Program-made: the position numbers and the translations under genes | Shown: piece by piece, positions 8,498 through 16,323 of the stretch | Layout of the letters: the number at the start of each line of letters is the position of its first letter | Numbering within the stretch: the stretch's first letter is position 1 | The notes under the pieces: model-generated | Seen by the model: only the letters and a program-made list of their open reading frames with translations | Told to the model about the DNA's origin: nothing | The model's database searches: none | NCBI GenBank assembly: GCA_013360685.1 | Contig: JABWBD010000014.1 | Location: 1 to 40,633, forward strand | DNA from: Pirellulales bacterium | Lineage (GTDB): Bacteria > Planctomycetota > Planctomycetia > Pirellulales > Thermoguttaceae | Direction: 5' to 3' | Length of the DNA: 40,633 bases

Positions 8498-9565
8498 CTA
8501 ACCCCGCAGTTCAAACCCCAATCCCGGCTGGTCGTTGGGAAAGAGCGTGCCGGCGTGGAGTCGAACGGCGCCGTCGCCGGGGTCGCCTTCCAGGCCGAGG
8601 TGGCCGTCGAGGTCGGCGTAGGCAACGCTGGGGTCGGCCAGGGCAACGTGCAGGCCGGCGGCGATGCCCAGGGCCGATTCGTCCATGCTGCCGATCATCA
8701 CGTCGAGCCTGGCCGCGCGGGCAACGGCGCAGATCTTCAGGGCCTCGGCGATCCCGCCCACTTTCATCAGTTTTACGTTGAGCATGTCGACCAGGTTGTC
8801 GCGCGCCAGTCGGAAGGCGCCGCGGAGCGTGGTCACGCTCTCGTCGGCCATGATCGGCACGGAGCCCCGGCTGGCCACGCGGCCCAAGAGGTCGGGGTGG
8901 GCCTGGATCGTCGGCTGTTCGAGCGTTTCCAGGCCGGCGTCGCGGACCTGGTCGAGAAACCGCAGGGCCTGTTCGGCGGTGTAACCCTGGTTCGCGTCGA
9001 ACCGCAAGGCGATTTCACTGCCGACCGCTTCGCGCACCTCGCGGACCCGTGCCACGTCCGCCTCGACGTCCAGCCCTCCCTTGATCTTCAGCGCCTGAAA
9101 GCCCTGGTCAACGAAGTACCGCGCCCGCTCGACGGTCTCGTCCACCGGTTCGATGCCGATGGTCACGCTCGTCCGGATCGACTCGCGGTACCCGCCGAGC
9201 AACTTCCAGAGGGGCAATTCGCAGCGTTTGCCGACAATGTCGTACAAGGCCATGTCGACGGCCGCCATGGCCGACGGTTCGTCGCGGAGCAGCGGCTCGA
9301 GCCGTTCGCGCAGGAGTGCCGACCGCAAGGGGTCGACTCCTTTCACGACAGTCTCGACCATGGTCCGGAGCGTGTTGAGCACGCCCTCGGCGGTCTCGCC
9401 AGTGGCCTGCTGGTCGGGTGCGGCGCAGCCGCAGCCGACGACCCGCCGGTCGGTCACAATCCGCAGGAAGACGTTGGTCGTCGACTCCAGCACGTCGTAG
9501 GCGGCCGTATAGGGCTCGGTGAGCCGCATCGTCACCGGCCATGCTTCGACGCGAGTGATTTTCAT
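8498..9565 (-). CDS. Enolase-superfamily enzyme, dipeptide epimerase / muconate-lactonizing type
   Basis: The start is placed at the ATG 9563-9565 (MKITRVEAWPVTMRLTEPY), where the family begins; a GTG-type start 66 bases upstream adds an untypical arginine-rich tail. The protein has 355 residues, the usual length. The N-terminal capping domain is followed by a barrel with the KxK acid/base pair (K160, K162 in QALKIKGG), metal ligands D190 (RFDANQGY), E216 (LETLEQP) and D241 (MADES), the second-side lysine K265 (NVKLMKVGG), and GSMDES at 292-297. All key residues are present. These features suit the Ala-Glu/dipeptide epimerase and chloromuconate cycloisomerase branch. Substrate cannot be read from sequence; a role in recycling cell-wall peptides or in acid-sugar metabolism is possible. 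A good promoter candidate lies upstream. Confidence 0.88.
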   Translation of the reverse strand: MKITRVEAWPVTMRLTEPYTAAYDVLESTTNVFLRIVTDRRVVGCGCAAPDQQATGETAEGVLNTLRTMVETVVKGVDPLRSALLRERLEPLLRDEPSAMAAVDMALYDIVGKRCELPLWKLLGGYRESIRTSVTIGIEPVDETVERARYFVDQGFQALKIKGGLDVEADVARVREVREAVGSEIALRFDANQGYTAEQALRFLDQVRDAGLETLEQPTIQAHPDLLGRVASRGSVPIMADESVTTLRGAFRLARDNLVDMLNVKLMKVGGIAEALKICAVARAARLDVMIGSMDESALGIAAGLHVALADPSVAYADLDGHLGLEGDPGDGAVRLHAGTLFPNDQPGLGFELRG

Positions 9566-9657
9566 TGCCGTGCCTCGCCTGTTCCGTCTCGCGGAGCCAC
9601 GCGCAAGATTGCAGCCCCCTCTCCTGACCATCCGGCGAGTGGTTGTTCGCCCAGTCT

Positions 9658-9686
9658 TGTTTAGCCGAGGAGGGGAAACGTGTCAA
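9658..9686 (-). promoter_or_regulatory. Sigma-70-like promoter candidate for the epimerase gene
   Basis: On the minus strand a perfect TTGACA (9681-9686) is followed after 17 bases by TAAACA (9658-9663). It lies about 95 bases before the preferred ATG at 9565. The -35 is full consensus, while the -10 is only partly matched. Confidence 0.42.
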
Positions 9687-10024
9687 CCGGGCAGGTCCGG
9701 CAATGCGGCAAGCTGGTGTGGCAAGACGTAGCCAAGCTGTTTTCGGGCGCCCGTGTCGGAAGTTCCGGCAGGGGGCCGTCGTTTCAGGTTTGGATTCGAT
9801 TGTCAAAAGGGGGGAAGGCCACATGAAGGGTGACGTAAATCGCGAGTCGCCCGACAACGCCGCGGAGTCAAAGGCCCCATGCATGCGTGGAAACTCCATG
9901 CGCGAGAACCGGAAGAGCCAGGCGGTTCCCACATCGGATGGCGATGCGGGACGGTCGGGGAAGGCGCAATGCCGTACGCCCGACATGCACGCCTCCTGGC
10001 AGTCGGACGGTCCCGTAGTACCTG
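9687..10024. other. Intergenic stretch without a supported gene
   Basis: Short frames on both strands run through this stretch, but none has a plausible start, composition or recognisable motif. It lies upstream of the epimerase gene and ends at the direct repeats and palindrome that follow. Confidence 0.5.
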
Positions 10025-10066
10025 GGTCAAGCAGCGGGGTCAGGTCAAGCAGCGGTCAAGCAGCGG
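10025..10066. repeat. Three direct copies of GGTCAAGCAGCGG
   Basis: Exact 13-bp copies lie at 10025-10037, 10043-10055 and 10054-10066, the last two sharing two bases. They run straight into the left arm of the large palindrome, whose outer bases belong to the same core. This looks like stuttered ends of a REP-type element. Confidence 0.8.
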
Positions 10067-10134
10067 GGTCAGGCTTTAGATATCAACTTTGACTCCGCGC
10101 CCCAAACTTGATATTTAAAGCCTGACCCCGCTGC
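10060..10134. repeat. REP-like palindrome, 32-bp arms
   Basis: The left arm (10060-10091) and right arm (10103-10134) are inverted copies with only two mismatches, around an 11-base centre. The arms start with GCAGCGGGGTCAGGC. This sequence matches a type of dispersed palindrome I associate with planctomycete genomes. It lies about 120 bp beyond the stop codon of a truncated transposase of the RAYT type, the class of enzyme that mobilises REP elements, so the pair is probably one element and its decayed transposase. Confidence 0.85.
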
Positions 10135-10254
10135 CGCGTAGTATCTACCAGCTTGGCGAGAACAGCCCACCCTTTTTTCGACAGAGATCGCTCGTGTCGG
10201 AAACGTCCGTCGCTACCGAAGCCTTCAATCAAAAAACCGCCCCTGGCGGCTGCG

Positions 10255-10896
10255 CTATCGGTATGCGCTTAGCTCGAAACTCTCCGTTCCCACATGACAG
10301 CTTTTCTTCCACATAATGGCCGTTAAGGTTTTGCGAACGGCCTCCGTGGCCGTTTCGACCCGCGAAACCGCCGTGCCTACGCCGCCGTGCCCTTGATAAC
10401 CCAAGGCTCGTGCAATCTCCGCAGCGGAATAGCCATATTGACGGCGCGCCAAGTAGGCCGCGACCGAGCGGCTGATGTCGTCGCACCGCGATCCCGCCGA
10501 CCAGCCCTGGCGCCCGCCGCCAAAGTGCGCCATCACCGCGCTGAGGATCTCCTCCAGCGAAGGACGAGGCCCTTCTCTTCGAAGCGAATCGACGTAGGCA
10601 GCCCGCACCGTTCCGCCCTGGCGAGGACAGACCATGCCTTCCCCCATTGCCGCAACCCCCTGGTGCCATGAGCGCGGAAGAACGCCCGGCAATCTCTGTC
10701 CGCAGCGCGGTCCGCAAGACCATTTCTGCAACGCCCCGCGATCGGCTGATGCCAACTTACGAAAATCCCAAGAGCCCCAACTTATGATCAGCACTACACT
10801 TACAGCCACGCCTCTCGTCCGAGATGTTGCACCACCGTCGAAGCTTGTCCCGAAAAAACGCGTCCACATACGCCGGCCGAACCGCGCTCTTTTCAC
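10255..10896 (-). pseudogene. Truncated REP-associated tyrosine transposase (RAYT), DnaA-like C-terminal domain only
   Basis: The frame encodes 213 residues. The last 120 or so look conserved: GTVRAAYVDSLRREGPRPSL, then EEILSAVMAHFG, then SVAAYLARRQYGYSAAEIAR and ALGYQGHGGVGTAVSRVE. This is the helix-turn-helix resembling domain IV of DnaA that ends some IS200-like RAYT transposases. The Y1 transposase domain that should precede it, with its HUH motif and catalytic tyrosine, is missing. The first 80 residues have no recognisable motif and biased composition. I therefore read this as a remnant whose N-terminal half was lost or replaced; whether the rest is expressed is unknown. The adjoining palindrome at 10060-10134 supports this. 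An alternative is a free-standing DNA-binding protein derived from the domain. Confidence 0.6.
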
Positions 10897-10994
10897 TCGA
10901 CTCTGGCCAACTTTGCCGAAGACGCGTGCTATCCTTTACCGATGGCAATAGAAGACACCATAAGCCGCACTGTCGGCCCACGGAGTGCTCGACC

Positions 10995-11186
10995 ATGATG
11001 GACGCGATCAACAGCGTTTTGCAGGCCAGGCAGGCGGAGTTGGATAGCCGGATTCAGTTCGCGGTCGCCAAGAAGGCCCTTGACGTCATGAAAACCCAGG
11101 GCAATGCAGTTGTACAATTGATCGAAGCTGCCGGCCGCGCCGGCAAAGCTGAGGGGGCGGGCGAGCATTTCGACGCAACCGGCTGA
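10995..11186 (+). CDS. Small YjfB-like (putative motility) protein
   Basis: The 63-residue frame begins MMDAINSVLQARQAELDSRI and continues with QFAVAKKALDVMKTQGNAVV and QLIEAAGRAGK. The length and the KKALD...QG..VVQLIE pattern match the YjfB family of short proteins, found in Bacillus and in many planctomycetes and named putative motility proteins although their role is not established. The start is supported by GGAG about ten bases before the ATG. Two ATG codons are adjacent, so the protein may begin one residue later. No flagellar gene is nearby. The next gene on the same strand starts 111 bp downstream and may or may not be co-transcribed. Confidence 0.72.
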   Translation: MMDAINSVLQARQAELDSRIQFAVAKKALDVMKTQGNAVVQLIEAAGRAGKAEGAGEHFDATG

Positions 11187-11297
11187 CCAGCGGCATCCAA
11201 CCCAACGGCCCTGAGACCACAATTGCCGCTTAAGGCATTGGCTTGGGGTTGTCTCGTTTCTTGCGATTCTGCGAGTTACTGCCATCGGAGACGCTCT

Positions 11298-12353
11298 ATG
11301 ACCGAGACGGTCATCTGGATGATCTACGGGGCGAACGGTTATACCGGGCGCAGAATCGCCGAAGAAGCGGTCCACCGGGGCTTTCGTCCGATTCTGGCGG
11401 GACGCAGCCAATCCAAGCTCGATCCGCTGGCCGATGCCCTGAAGTGCCCGGCGCGGGCGTTCTCGTTGGACGACGTGAGTCGAGTCGCGTCGGAACTTGC
11501 GGGATGCCGGGCAGTGCTCCACTGCGCCGGCCCCTTTTCGGCCACGTCGAGGCCGATGCTCGACGCCTGCTTGCGGGCCGGCGCGCACTATCTCGACATC
11601 ACCGGCGAGATCGACGTGATCGAGGCGGCCGCGGCCCGGCATGAGGAGACGGTCCGGGCGGGAATTTCCGTCATTCCGGCGGTCGGGTTCGACGTTGTGC
11701 CCAGCGATTGCCTGGCCGCGATGCTCGCTGCCCGCCTGCCCGCGGCCACCCATCTCCAGTTGGCCTTCAGCGGCGTCGGGCCGCCCAGCCCGGGGACGAC
11801 CAACACCATGCTTGAACGGCTGCACGGCGGAGGGCTGGTCCGCAGCAATGGGCAGATCACTCGAGTGCCGATCGTCTGGAAAACGATGGAGATCCCTTTC
11901 CGCGAAGGGAGGCAAACGGCGGCGACGATCCCTTGGGGCGACGTTGCCGCGGCATGGTATACCACGGGCATCCCGAACATCGAAGTCTACATGGCGATGC
12001 CGGCAGCGCAGATCCGCTGGCTGCGGCGGCTGCAGGGGCTGCTGCCGCTCTTGAAAAACCGGCTGGCGAAATCTCTGGCGAGGCCAGTCTTGCGGCGAAT
12101 GGTAGGCCGCCGAAGCGCCGCGCACCCGGACGGCGCGAGCTCGTTCTGGGGCCGGGTCTTCGACGCCGAAGCAAACTCCGTGGAGGCGACGCTCACCGGC
12201 CCGGGCGCCTATCGGCTCACCGTTCTCACGGCATTGGAATGCCTTGAACGCACGCTTGCGGCCAAGGCGCCTGTCGGCTTCTCGACGCCGTCCAGGGCAT
12301 TCGGCAAGGAGTTCATCCTTGAGGTGTCCGGTATGGAGATCGAGTGGCGCTAA
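11298..12353 (+). CDS. Saccharopine dehydrogenase-like NAD(P)-binding oxidoreductase
   Basis: The ATG at 11298 is chosen because GGAG lies eight bases upstream and the protein then begins directly with the Rossmann fold, giving 351 residues. Residues 6-20 contain IYGANGYTGRRIAEEAV, the glycine-rich dinucleotide site, followed by PILAGRSQSKLDPLADAL, where the arginine after glycine suggests NADP preference. VLHCAGPFSATSRPMLDACL and AGAHYLDITGEIDV are hallmarks of the saccharopine dehydrogenase-like / trans-acting enoyl reductase family. Family members reduce varied substrates, including lipids; the one here is unknown. No signal peptide or clear membrane span is seen, so it is likely cytoplasmic or peripheral. 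A hairpin repeat follows the stop codon and faces the convergent gene. Confidence 0.88.
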   Translation: MTETVIWMIYGANGYTGRRIAEEAVHRGFRPILAGRSQSKLDPLADALKCPARAFSLDDVSRVASELAGCRAVLHCAGPFSATSRPMLDACLRAGAHYLDITGEIDVIEAAAARHEETVRAGISVIPAVGFDVVPSDCLAAMLAARLPAATHLQLAFSGVGPPSPGTTNTMLERLHGGGLVRSNGQITRVPIVWKTMEIPFREGRQTAATIPWGDVAAAWYTTGIPNIEVYMAMPAAQIRWLRRLQGLLPLLKNRLAKSLARPVLRRMVGRRSAAHPDGASSFWGRVFDAEANSVEATLTGPGAYRLTVLTALECLERTLAAKAPVGFSTPSRAFGKEFILEVSGMEIEWR

Positions 12354-12354
12354 A

Positions 12355-12431
12355 AGGCCCTAACAGAACTCCGACTGCCCTCACCCCCTGCCCCTCTCCC
12401 GAAACGGGAGAGGGGAGTTGAGTTAGGGCCT
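12355..12431. terminator. Nested inverted repeat between convergent genes (dispersed repeat, copy 1)
   Basis: An outer 10-bp inverted repeat (AGGCCCTAAC 12355-12364, GTTAGGGCCT 12422-12431) encloses a perfect 11-bp hairpin (CCCCTCTCCCG 12391-12401, loop AAA, CGGGAGAGGGG 12405-12415). It begins at the end of the oxidoreductase gene and ends at the end of the convergent gene, so it could serve both as a terminator. A 45-bp core (12378-12422) recurs almost unchanged at 20887-20931. Confidence 0.65.
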
Positions 12432-13343
12432 CTAAGAATTCCTGTCGAGGCCGAAGTTGTGCTCGATCGGGTCATGCTTTCCCGCCACAATCTCCCTGGG
12501 CATCCAACGATACTTGTAGTTGTGGATGAGTGCGGCAGGGTCGTCGAAATAGTTGGCCATCTGCTGCTTGTCGAGCTCATCGATGAAACCATCGGGAGGG
12601 CGTTGGGCGTGGCGCGAGATGAGCAGCGCGTAGTACTTGCCCGTCAACAGCAGGCCGCTGAATTCGCCCGAGGCACTAGCTCGCAGATAGATGCCGCCCA
12701 GGTTCTGAATGCCCTGGATCGTCCGATGGCTTTCCGGCGGCATCGGGTCGTGGGGACGGATGTCGGTCACCGAGAGCTTCTTGTCCGGCCGTTTTTCCTG
12801 AGGCAGGAGGATGACGACGGCCCCTTCGTCGCCGATGAGTCGCCCCGTGCCCGGATCGTAAACAAGCCTTCCGTCAACGAGTACTTCTTCCTTCGCGCCG
12901 GCCCCGCCTTCGGCAAAGAGTTCGTAGGAGGCATCGCCGCGTCCGACCAGATAGCCGGCGGCGAAGGCGACGATCGCAATGGCGGGAAACAAGACGGCCT
13001 GGGCATAGAGGGTCTGCCGAGGGTAGACCACCAGGTCGGCGGAGGCCCGGTGAGTCCGCGGAGACGCAGGTCTGGGTGAGAGCGAAGCAGCCGCGGCACG
13101 TTTCGGACGCGAAGGGGACTCCAGCGGCACGGGATCGTCGTCGTAGATGGCCAGGTCCGGGACTTCCGTGGCCATCTCGGGCCCTTGACTGAGTTGTCCC
13201 ATGGCAAGAGCCGCGGCCGCAGCCTCTTCGCTGGGGACCGTCTGGAAAAAGCCGCACTTGGGACACTGGATCTCCGTGCCCGCCTTGCGGCTTGCGATGC
13301 TCAGGAATCCCCTGCACTGCGGACAATAGAAGCGAATCGCCAT
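12432..13343 (-). CDS. Zinc-ribbon protein with one membrane helix, unknown function
   Basis: The start is set at the ATG 13341-13343, where the protein opens MAIRFYCPQCRGFLSIASRK. A longer frame adds 33 residues with no sensible signal. The 303-residue protein has two CxxC knuckles (CPQC at about 7-10, CPKC at about 26-29) typical of a zinc ribbon, then a low-complexity linker rich in Ala, Ser, Pro and Arg. A single hydrophobic helix lies at about 112-132 (VLFPAIAIVAFAAGYLVGRG). The C-terminal domain contains VDGRLVYDPGTGRLIGDEGA followed by VVILLPQEKRPDKK, and later residues predicted to be mixed alpha/beta. This architecture (zinc ribbon in the cytoplasm, helix, extracytoplasmic domain) recurs in planctomycete proteins of unknown role. 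The neighbour upstream is a small membrane protein. Confidence 0.82.
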   Translation of the reverse strand: MAIRFYCPQCRGFLSIASRKAGTEIQCPKCGFFQTVPSEEAAAAALAMGQLSQGPEMATEVPDLAIYDDDPVPLESPSRPKRAAAASLSPRPASPRTHRASADLVVYPRQTLYAQAVLFPAIAIVAFAAGYLVGRGDASYELFAEGGAGAKEEVLVDGRLVYDPGTGRLIGDEGAVVILLPQEKRPDKKLSVTDIRPHDPMPPESHRTIQGIQNLGGIYLRASASGEFSGLLLTGKYYALLISRHAQRPPDGFIDELDKQQMANYFDDPAALIHNYKYRWMPREIVAGKHDPIEHNFGLDRNS

Positions 13344-13443
13344 GCATCCAAGATAACCGCATCCGGCCTTGCCGTTTAGGCCCGCATATGAGGCGTCCGG
13401 AAAAACGCGGAGTCGCGCACCAGCAACCCGGTGGCGGCCCACG

Positions 13444-13695
13444 TCACGGCTTTTCCGGGGGGTCGGCGGACATCAGCAAGTGGACTGCCTGAAACAAGAG
13501 GAGGAAAACCAAGTCCAATGCCCAAGTCACGACGAAACCCAAGGCTATTCGGTCCAAGACTGCGCTGCCTTGGCCGTCTCCCATCGCTAGGAGCAGTCTG
13601 CCTATGGCCCAGACCACGATCGTGGCCACCGGCAATAGAAGCGCGACGGCGATCAGAACCAGCAGAACTCGCCCAAGAAAAGTTTTCCCGATCAT
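13444..13695 (-). CDS. Small membrane protein, unknown function
   Basis: From the ATG at 13693-13695 the protein has 83 residues, starting MIGKTFLGRVLLVLIAVALL. A longer frame reaching 13791 adds a stretch without hydrophobic or conserved features, so the inner start is preferred. Two membrane helices are evident, at about residues 8-32 and 46-68 (LGFVVTWALDLVFLLLFQAV). The C terminus reads SADPPEKP. It ends 100 bp upstream of the start of the zinc-ribbon membrane protein on the same strand, so the two could form one transcription unit. No family is recognised, and a short hydrophobic frame in GC-rich DNA deserves caution. Confidence 0.6.
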   Translation of the reverse strand: MIGKTFLGRVLLVLIAVALLLPVATIVVWAIGRLLLAMGDGQGSAVLDRIALGFVVTWALDLVFLLLFQAVHLLMSADPPEKP

Positions 13696-13843
13696 GCAGT
13701 TTTTCCTAACTCCGCCGATTTTGCCGATCGTCAGAGTCAGTGTCAATGGGAGGCCGGATTCGGGGTTGAGCGAGGAAGGGGCTTGGGACAAGCCCGCGGC
13801 GTGCCCTACCCACGGCGCCTCCCCTGTGAGGTGGGGACGTTTC

Positions 13844-13871
13844 TTGACTTGGGGGACCGCTAGGCCAGAAT
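13844..13871 (+). promoter_or_regulatory. Sigma-70-like promoter candidate for the esterase gene
   Basis: TTGACT (13844-13849) and CAGAAT (13866-13871) are 16 bases apart, matching five and four consensus positions. The site lies about 75 bases before the esterase ATG at 13947. Pattern match only. Confidence 0.38.
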
Positions 13872-13946
13872 GAAGCTATTGGGACCCTCCGCTTCGATGC
13901 TCGTCTTGCGTATCGGATGCAACTGCCGACAAGTTCAGGACTCGTG

Positions 13947-16322
13947 ATGAGCCGATCCAGGCTGATACTTCCGCTCGCCTTTGCATGCCTGGCAGTGCCG
14001 GCTTATCGGTCTGCACCGGGCGCAGACATCCTTTTGCACGATGGCCGCCTACTTTCGGGCAAGCTCGGCGAGATCGCCGGAGTGGCGGAAGTGCCGAAGC
14101 CTCCCAGCCCGGACGGGAGCGGCCCCTTGCAGCGGATTGCGTTTCTCGACGACGACCTGCGCCGGACCTTTTTCCCAAAGCGCCAGATTCGCGAGGTCCG
14201 CCAGGAAGATGCCGCCCGGGTCGTCGAGCGCTACAAGATCCACCAGCGGGTGATGAGCAGCGGGCGCACGGTGCAGTACGTTGGGCGGGCGATTCGCATG
14301 CAGCCTTTCGATGAGTTCGGCCGGCGGATCTTTACCATGCAGACGCTGCGGGGCCCCGAGAACGTCATCCAGGGCATCACCGAACTGGCGCCCGCGTGGG
14401 CGAAGGTCGAGGGAATCACGCACGTTTGGGACATGCGGATCGCCACGAGTTCCCTACCGCCCGACGTGCTGGGCAAGATCCTCTCCCATCAAACCAACCC
14501 GACCGACCTCGAACAGCGGAAGCGGGTCGCTCGCTTCTACCTCCAGGCAGAGCGTTACGAGGACGCTTACCAGGAACTCGAACGGATCCTGAAAGACTTT
14601 GCAGGGACCGCGGACATCCAGGAGCAGTTGGAGCCATCCATCCGCGCCATCCGCCAGCTCAGCGCGCAGCGGATCTTGAGCGAGCTGCGCCTGCGGCGCG
14701 ACGCCGGGCAGCACCGGCTGGCCGTGGAGATGCTCAACACGTTCCCGTCGGAGAATGTCGCGGGCGAAATCCTGCAGGCGGTCCGCGAAGCGATGGAGGA
14801 ATACCGGGCTTTCGAGACCCAGCGCGGGGAGGTGCTCTCGCAGTTCGACCAGTTGGTGGAGAAAGTCCAGGACGAAGCGGTCCGCAAACGGATCCAGCCG
14901 ATCCGCGACGAGTTGCACACAAGTCTCAATCTCAACACCATGGACCGCCTGGCGGCGTTCCAGCGGATGGCCGGCGACGACTCGCTTCTGCCCGAGGAAA
15001 AGGTATCGCTGGCAATCAGCGGCTGGCTGGTGGGGAGCAACGCGGCGGTGGTGAAGCTGCCGGTGGCCTTGTCGCTCTACAAGGTCCGCTGGCTGGCGGT
15101 CGAATACCTCAACGCTCAGGACGCCCTGAGCCGGGCGCGGATTCTCGAGCAGTTTCATTCCGAGGAAGGCGCGGTGCCGTCGCTCCTGGCGGAGATCGTG
15201 GGCCACATGCGACCGCCGATCGAGACACCGCTTCCGGCGGACGGCAATCCGGGCTTTTACCAGCTCGAGGTCCCGGGAGCGGGGCAATCCCCGGCGGTCC
15301 GGTATCTCGTGCAATTGCCGCCGGAATACGATCCCTATCGCCGCTATCCGACCATCGTCGCTCTCCACGGGGCGGGGCACACGCCCGAGCAGGAGGTTGA
15401 GTGGTGGGCCGGGGAGTGGACCGAGAAAGGTTTCCGGTTCGGTCAGGCGACGCGCCACGGGTATATCATGATCGCGCCGGCCTGGGCGACGGAGTATCAG
15501 AAAGGCTACGAGTACTCGGCTCGCGAGCACTCCGCCGTGCTGGACTCTCTCCGCGACGCCTGCCGCCGATTCTCCGTCGATACCGACCGGGTTTTCCTTT
15601 CCGGGTATTCCATGGGGGGCGACGCCGCCTGGGACATTGGCCTGGCCCATCCCGATTTATGGGCCGGGGTGGTTCCGGTCGTCGCCAAGGCGGACCGCTA
15701 CTGCGCGCTCTACTGGCCGAACGCGGAGCTGGTGCCGTATTACTTCGTCTGCGGCGAGTTGGACGGCCGAAAGATGATCGAGAACGCGCGCGATCTGGAC
15801 CGCTATCTCAACCGCAATTACAACTCGACGGTGGTCGAGTTCCAGGGGCGAGGCCACGAACACTTCTCCGACGAGATCCAGCGGCTGTTCGACTGGATGG
15901 GCCGCTTCCGCCGCAACTTCTTCCCGCGCGAATTCACCACCAAGACGATGCGACGCTGGGACAATTTCTTCTGGTGGCTGGAACTCGACCAGTTGCCCCC
16001 GAAAGCGATGGTAGAACCGGTCGACTGGCCTCCCGAGCGCGGCTTCCAGCCGGTGGAGACATCGGCCTCGGTGACCGCGACGAACGGGCTGTTCATCAAG
16101 ACCGGCGCCGGAAGCGTGCGAATCTGGCTTTCGCCGGACCTGGTGAAGCTGGATCAAAAGGTAAACATCGTAGTCAACGGCCAGCGGATCAACAGCTCCG
16201 CGCCCTTTATCGAACCGAAGCTGGAAACGATCCTGGAGGACGTGCGGACGCGAGGCGACCGCCAGCATCCCTTCTGGGCGAAGATCGAATCGGCAACCGG
16301 GCGGCTCCAGGCGAGCCGGTAG
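13947..16322 (+). CDS. Secreted alpha/beta-hydrolase (esterase / PHB-depolymerase-like) with long helical N-terminal part
   Basis: The ATG at 13947 is preceded by AGGA six bases upstream and opens a signal peptide (MSRSRLILPLAFACLAVPAY), giving 791 residues. Residues 40-120 look beta-rich, 160-440 are strongly helical with repeat-like segments such as RFYLQAERYEDAYQELERIL, and the hydrolase domain covers about 450-660. There the oxyanion loop IVALHGAGHTPE, the nucleophile elbow GYSMGG with S555, and GRGHEHFSD (H637 or H639) give a complete serine-esterase set. A C-terminal beta domain of about 130 residues ends the protein. Substrate is unknown; feruloyl-type or polyester esters are both possible. 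The gene stops one base before the end of the convergent gene, so they must share termination. Confidence 0.85.
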   Translation: MSRSRLILPLAFACLAVPAYRSAPGADILLHDGRLLSGKLGEIAGVAEVPKPPSPDGSGPLQRIAFLDDDLRRTFFPKRQIREVRQEDAARVVERYKIHQRVMSSGRTVQYVGRAIRMQPFDEFGRRIFTMQTLRGPENVIQGITELAPAWAKVEGITHVWDMRIATSSLPPDVLGKILSHQTNPTDLEQRKRVARFYLQAERYEDAYQELERILKDFAGTADIQEQLEPSIRAIRQLSAQRILSELRLRRDAGQHRLAVEMLNTFPSENVAGEILQAVREAMEEYRAFETQRGEVLSQFDQLVEKVQDEAVRKRIQPIRDELHTSLNLNTMDRLAAFQRMAGDDSLLPEEKVSLAISGWLVGSNAAVVKLPVALSLYKVRWLAVEYLNAQDALSRARILEQFHSEEGAVPSLLAEIVGHMRPPIETPLPADGNPGFYQLEVPGAGQSPAVRYLVQLPPEYDPYRRYPTIVALHGAGHTPEQEVEWWAGEWTEKGFRFGQATRHGYIMIAPAWATEYQKGYEYSAREHSAVLDSLRDACRRFSVDTDRVFLSGYSMGGDAAWDIGLAHPDLWAGVVPVVAKADRYCALYWPNAELVPYYFVCGELDGRKMIENARDLDRYLNRNYNSTVVEFQGRGHEHFSDEIQRLFDWMGRFRRNFFPREFTTKTMRRWDNFFWWLELDQLPPKAMVEPVDWPPERGFQPVETSASVTATNGLFIKTGAGSVRIWLSPDLVKLDQKVNIVVNGQRINSSAPFIEPKLETILEDVRTRGDRQHPFWAKIESATGRLQASR

Positions 16323-16323
16323 G

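Noticed and set aside
4358-9664. A 1768-residue plus-strand frame opposite the GH42-like and epimerase genes
   Set aside because: It is antisense to two genes with clear motifs, has the charged, arginine- and histidine-rich composition of a mirror frame, and shows no domain of its own.
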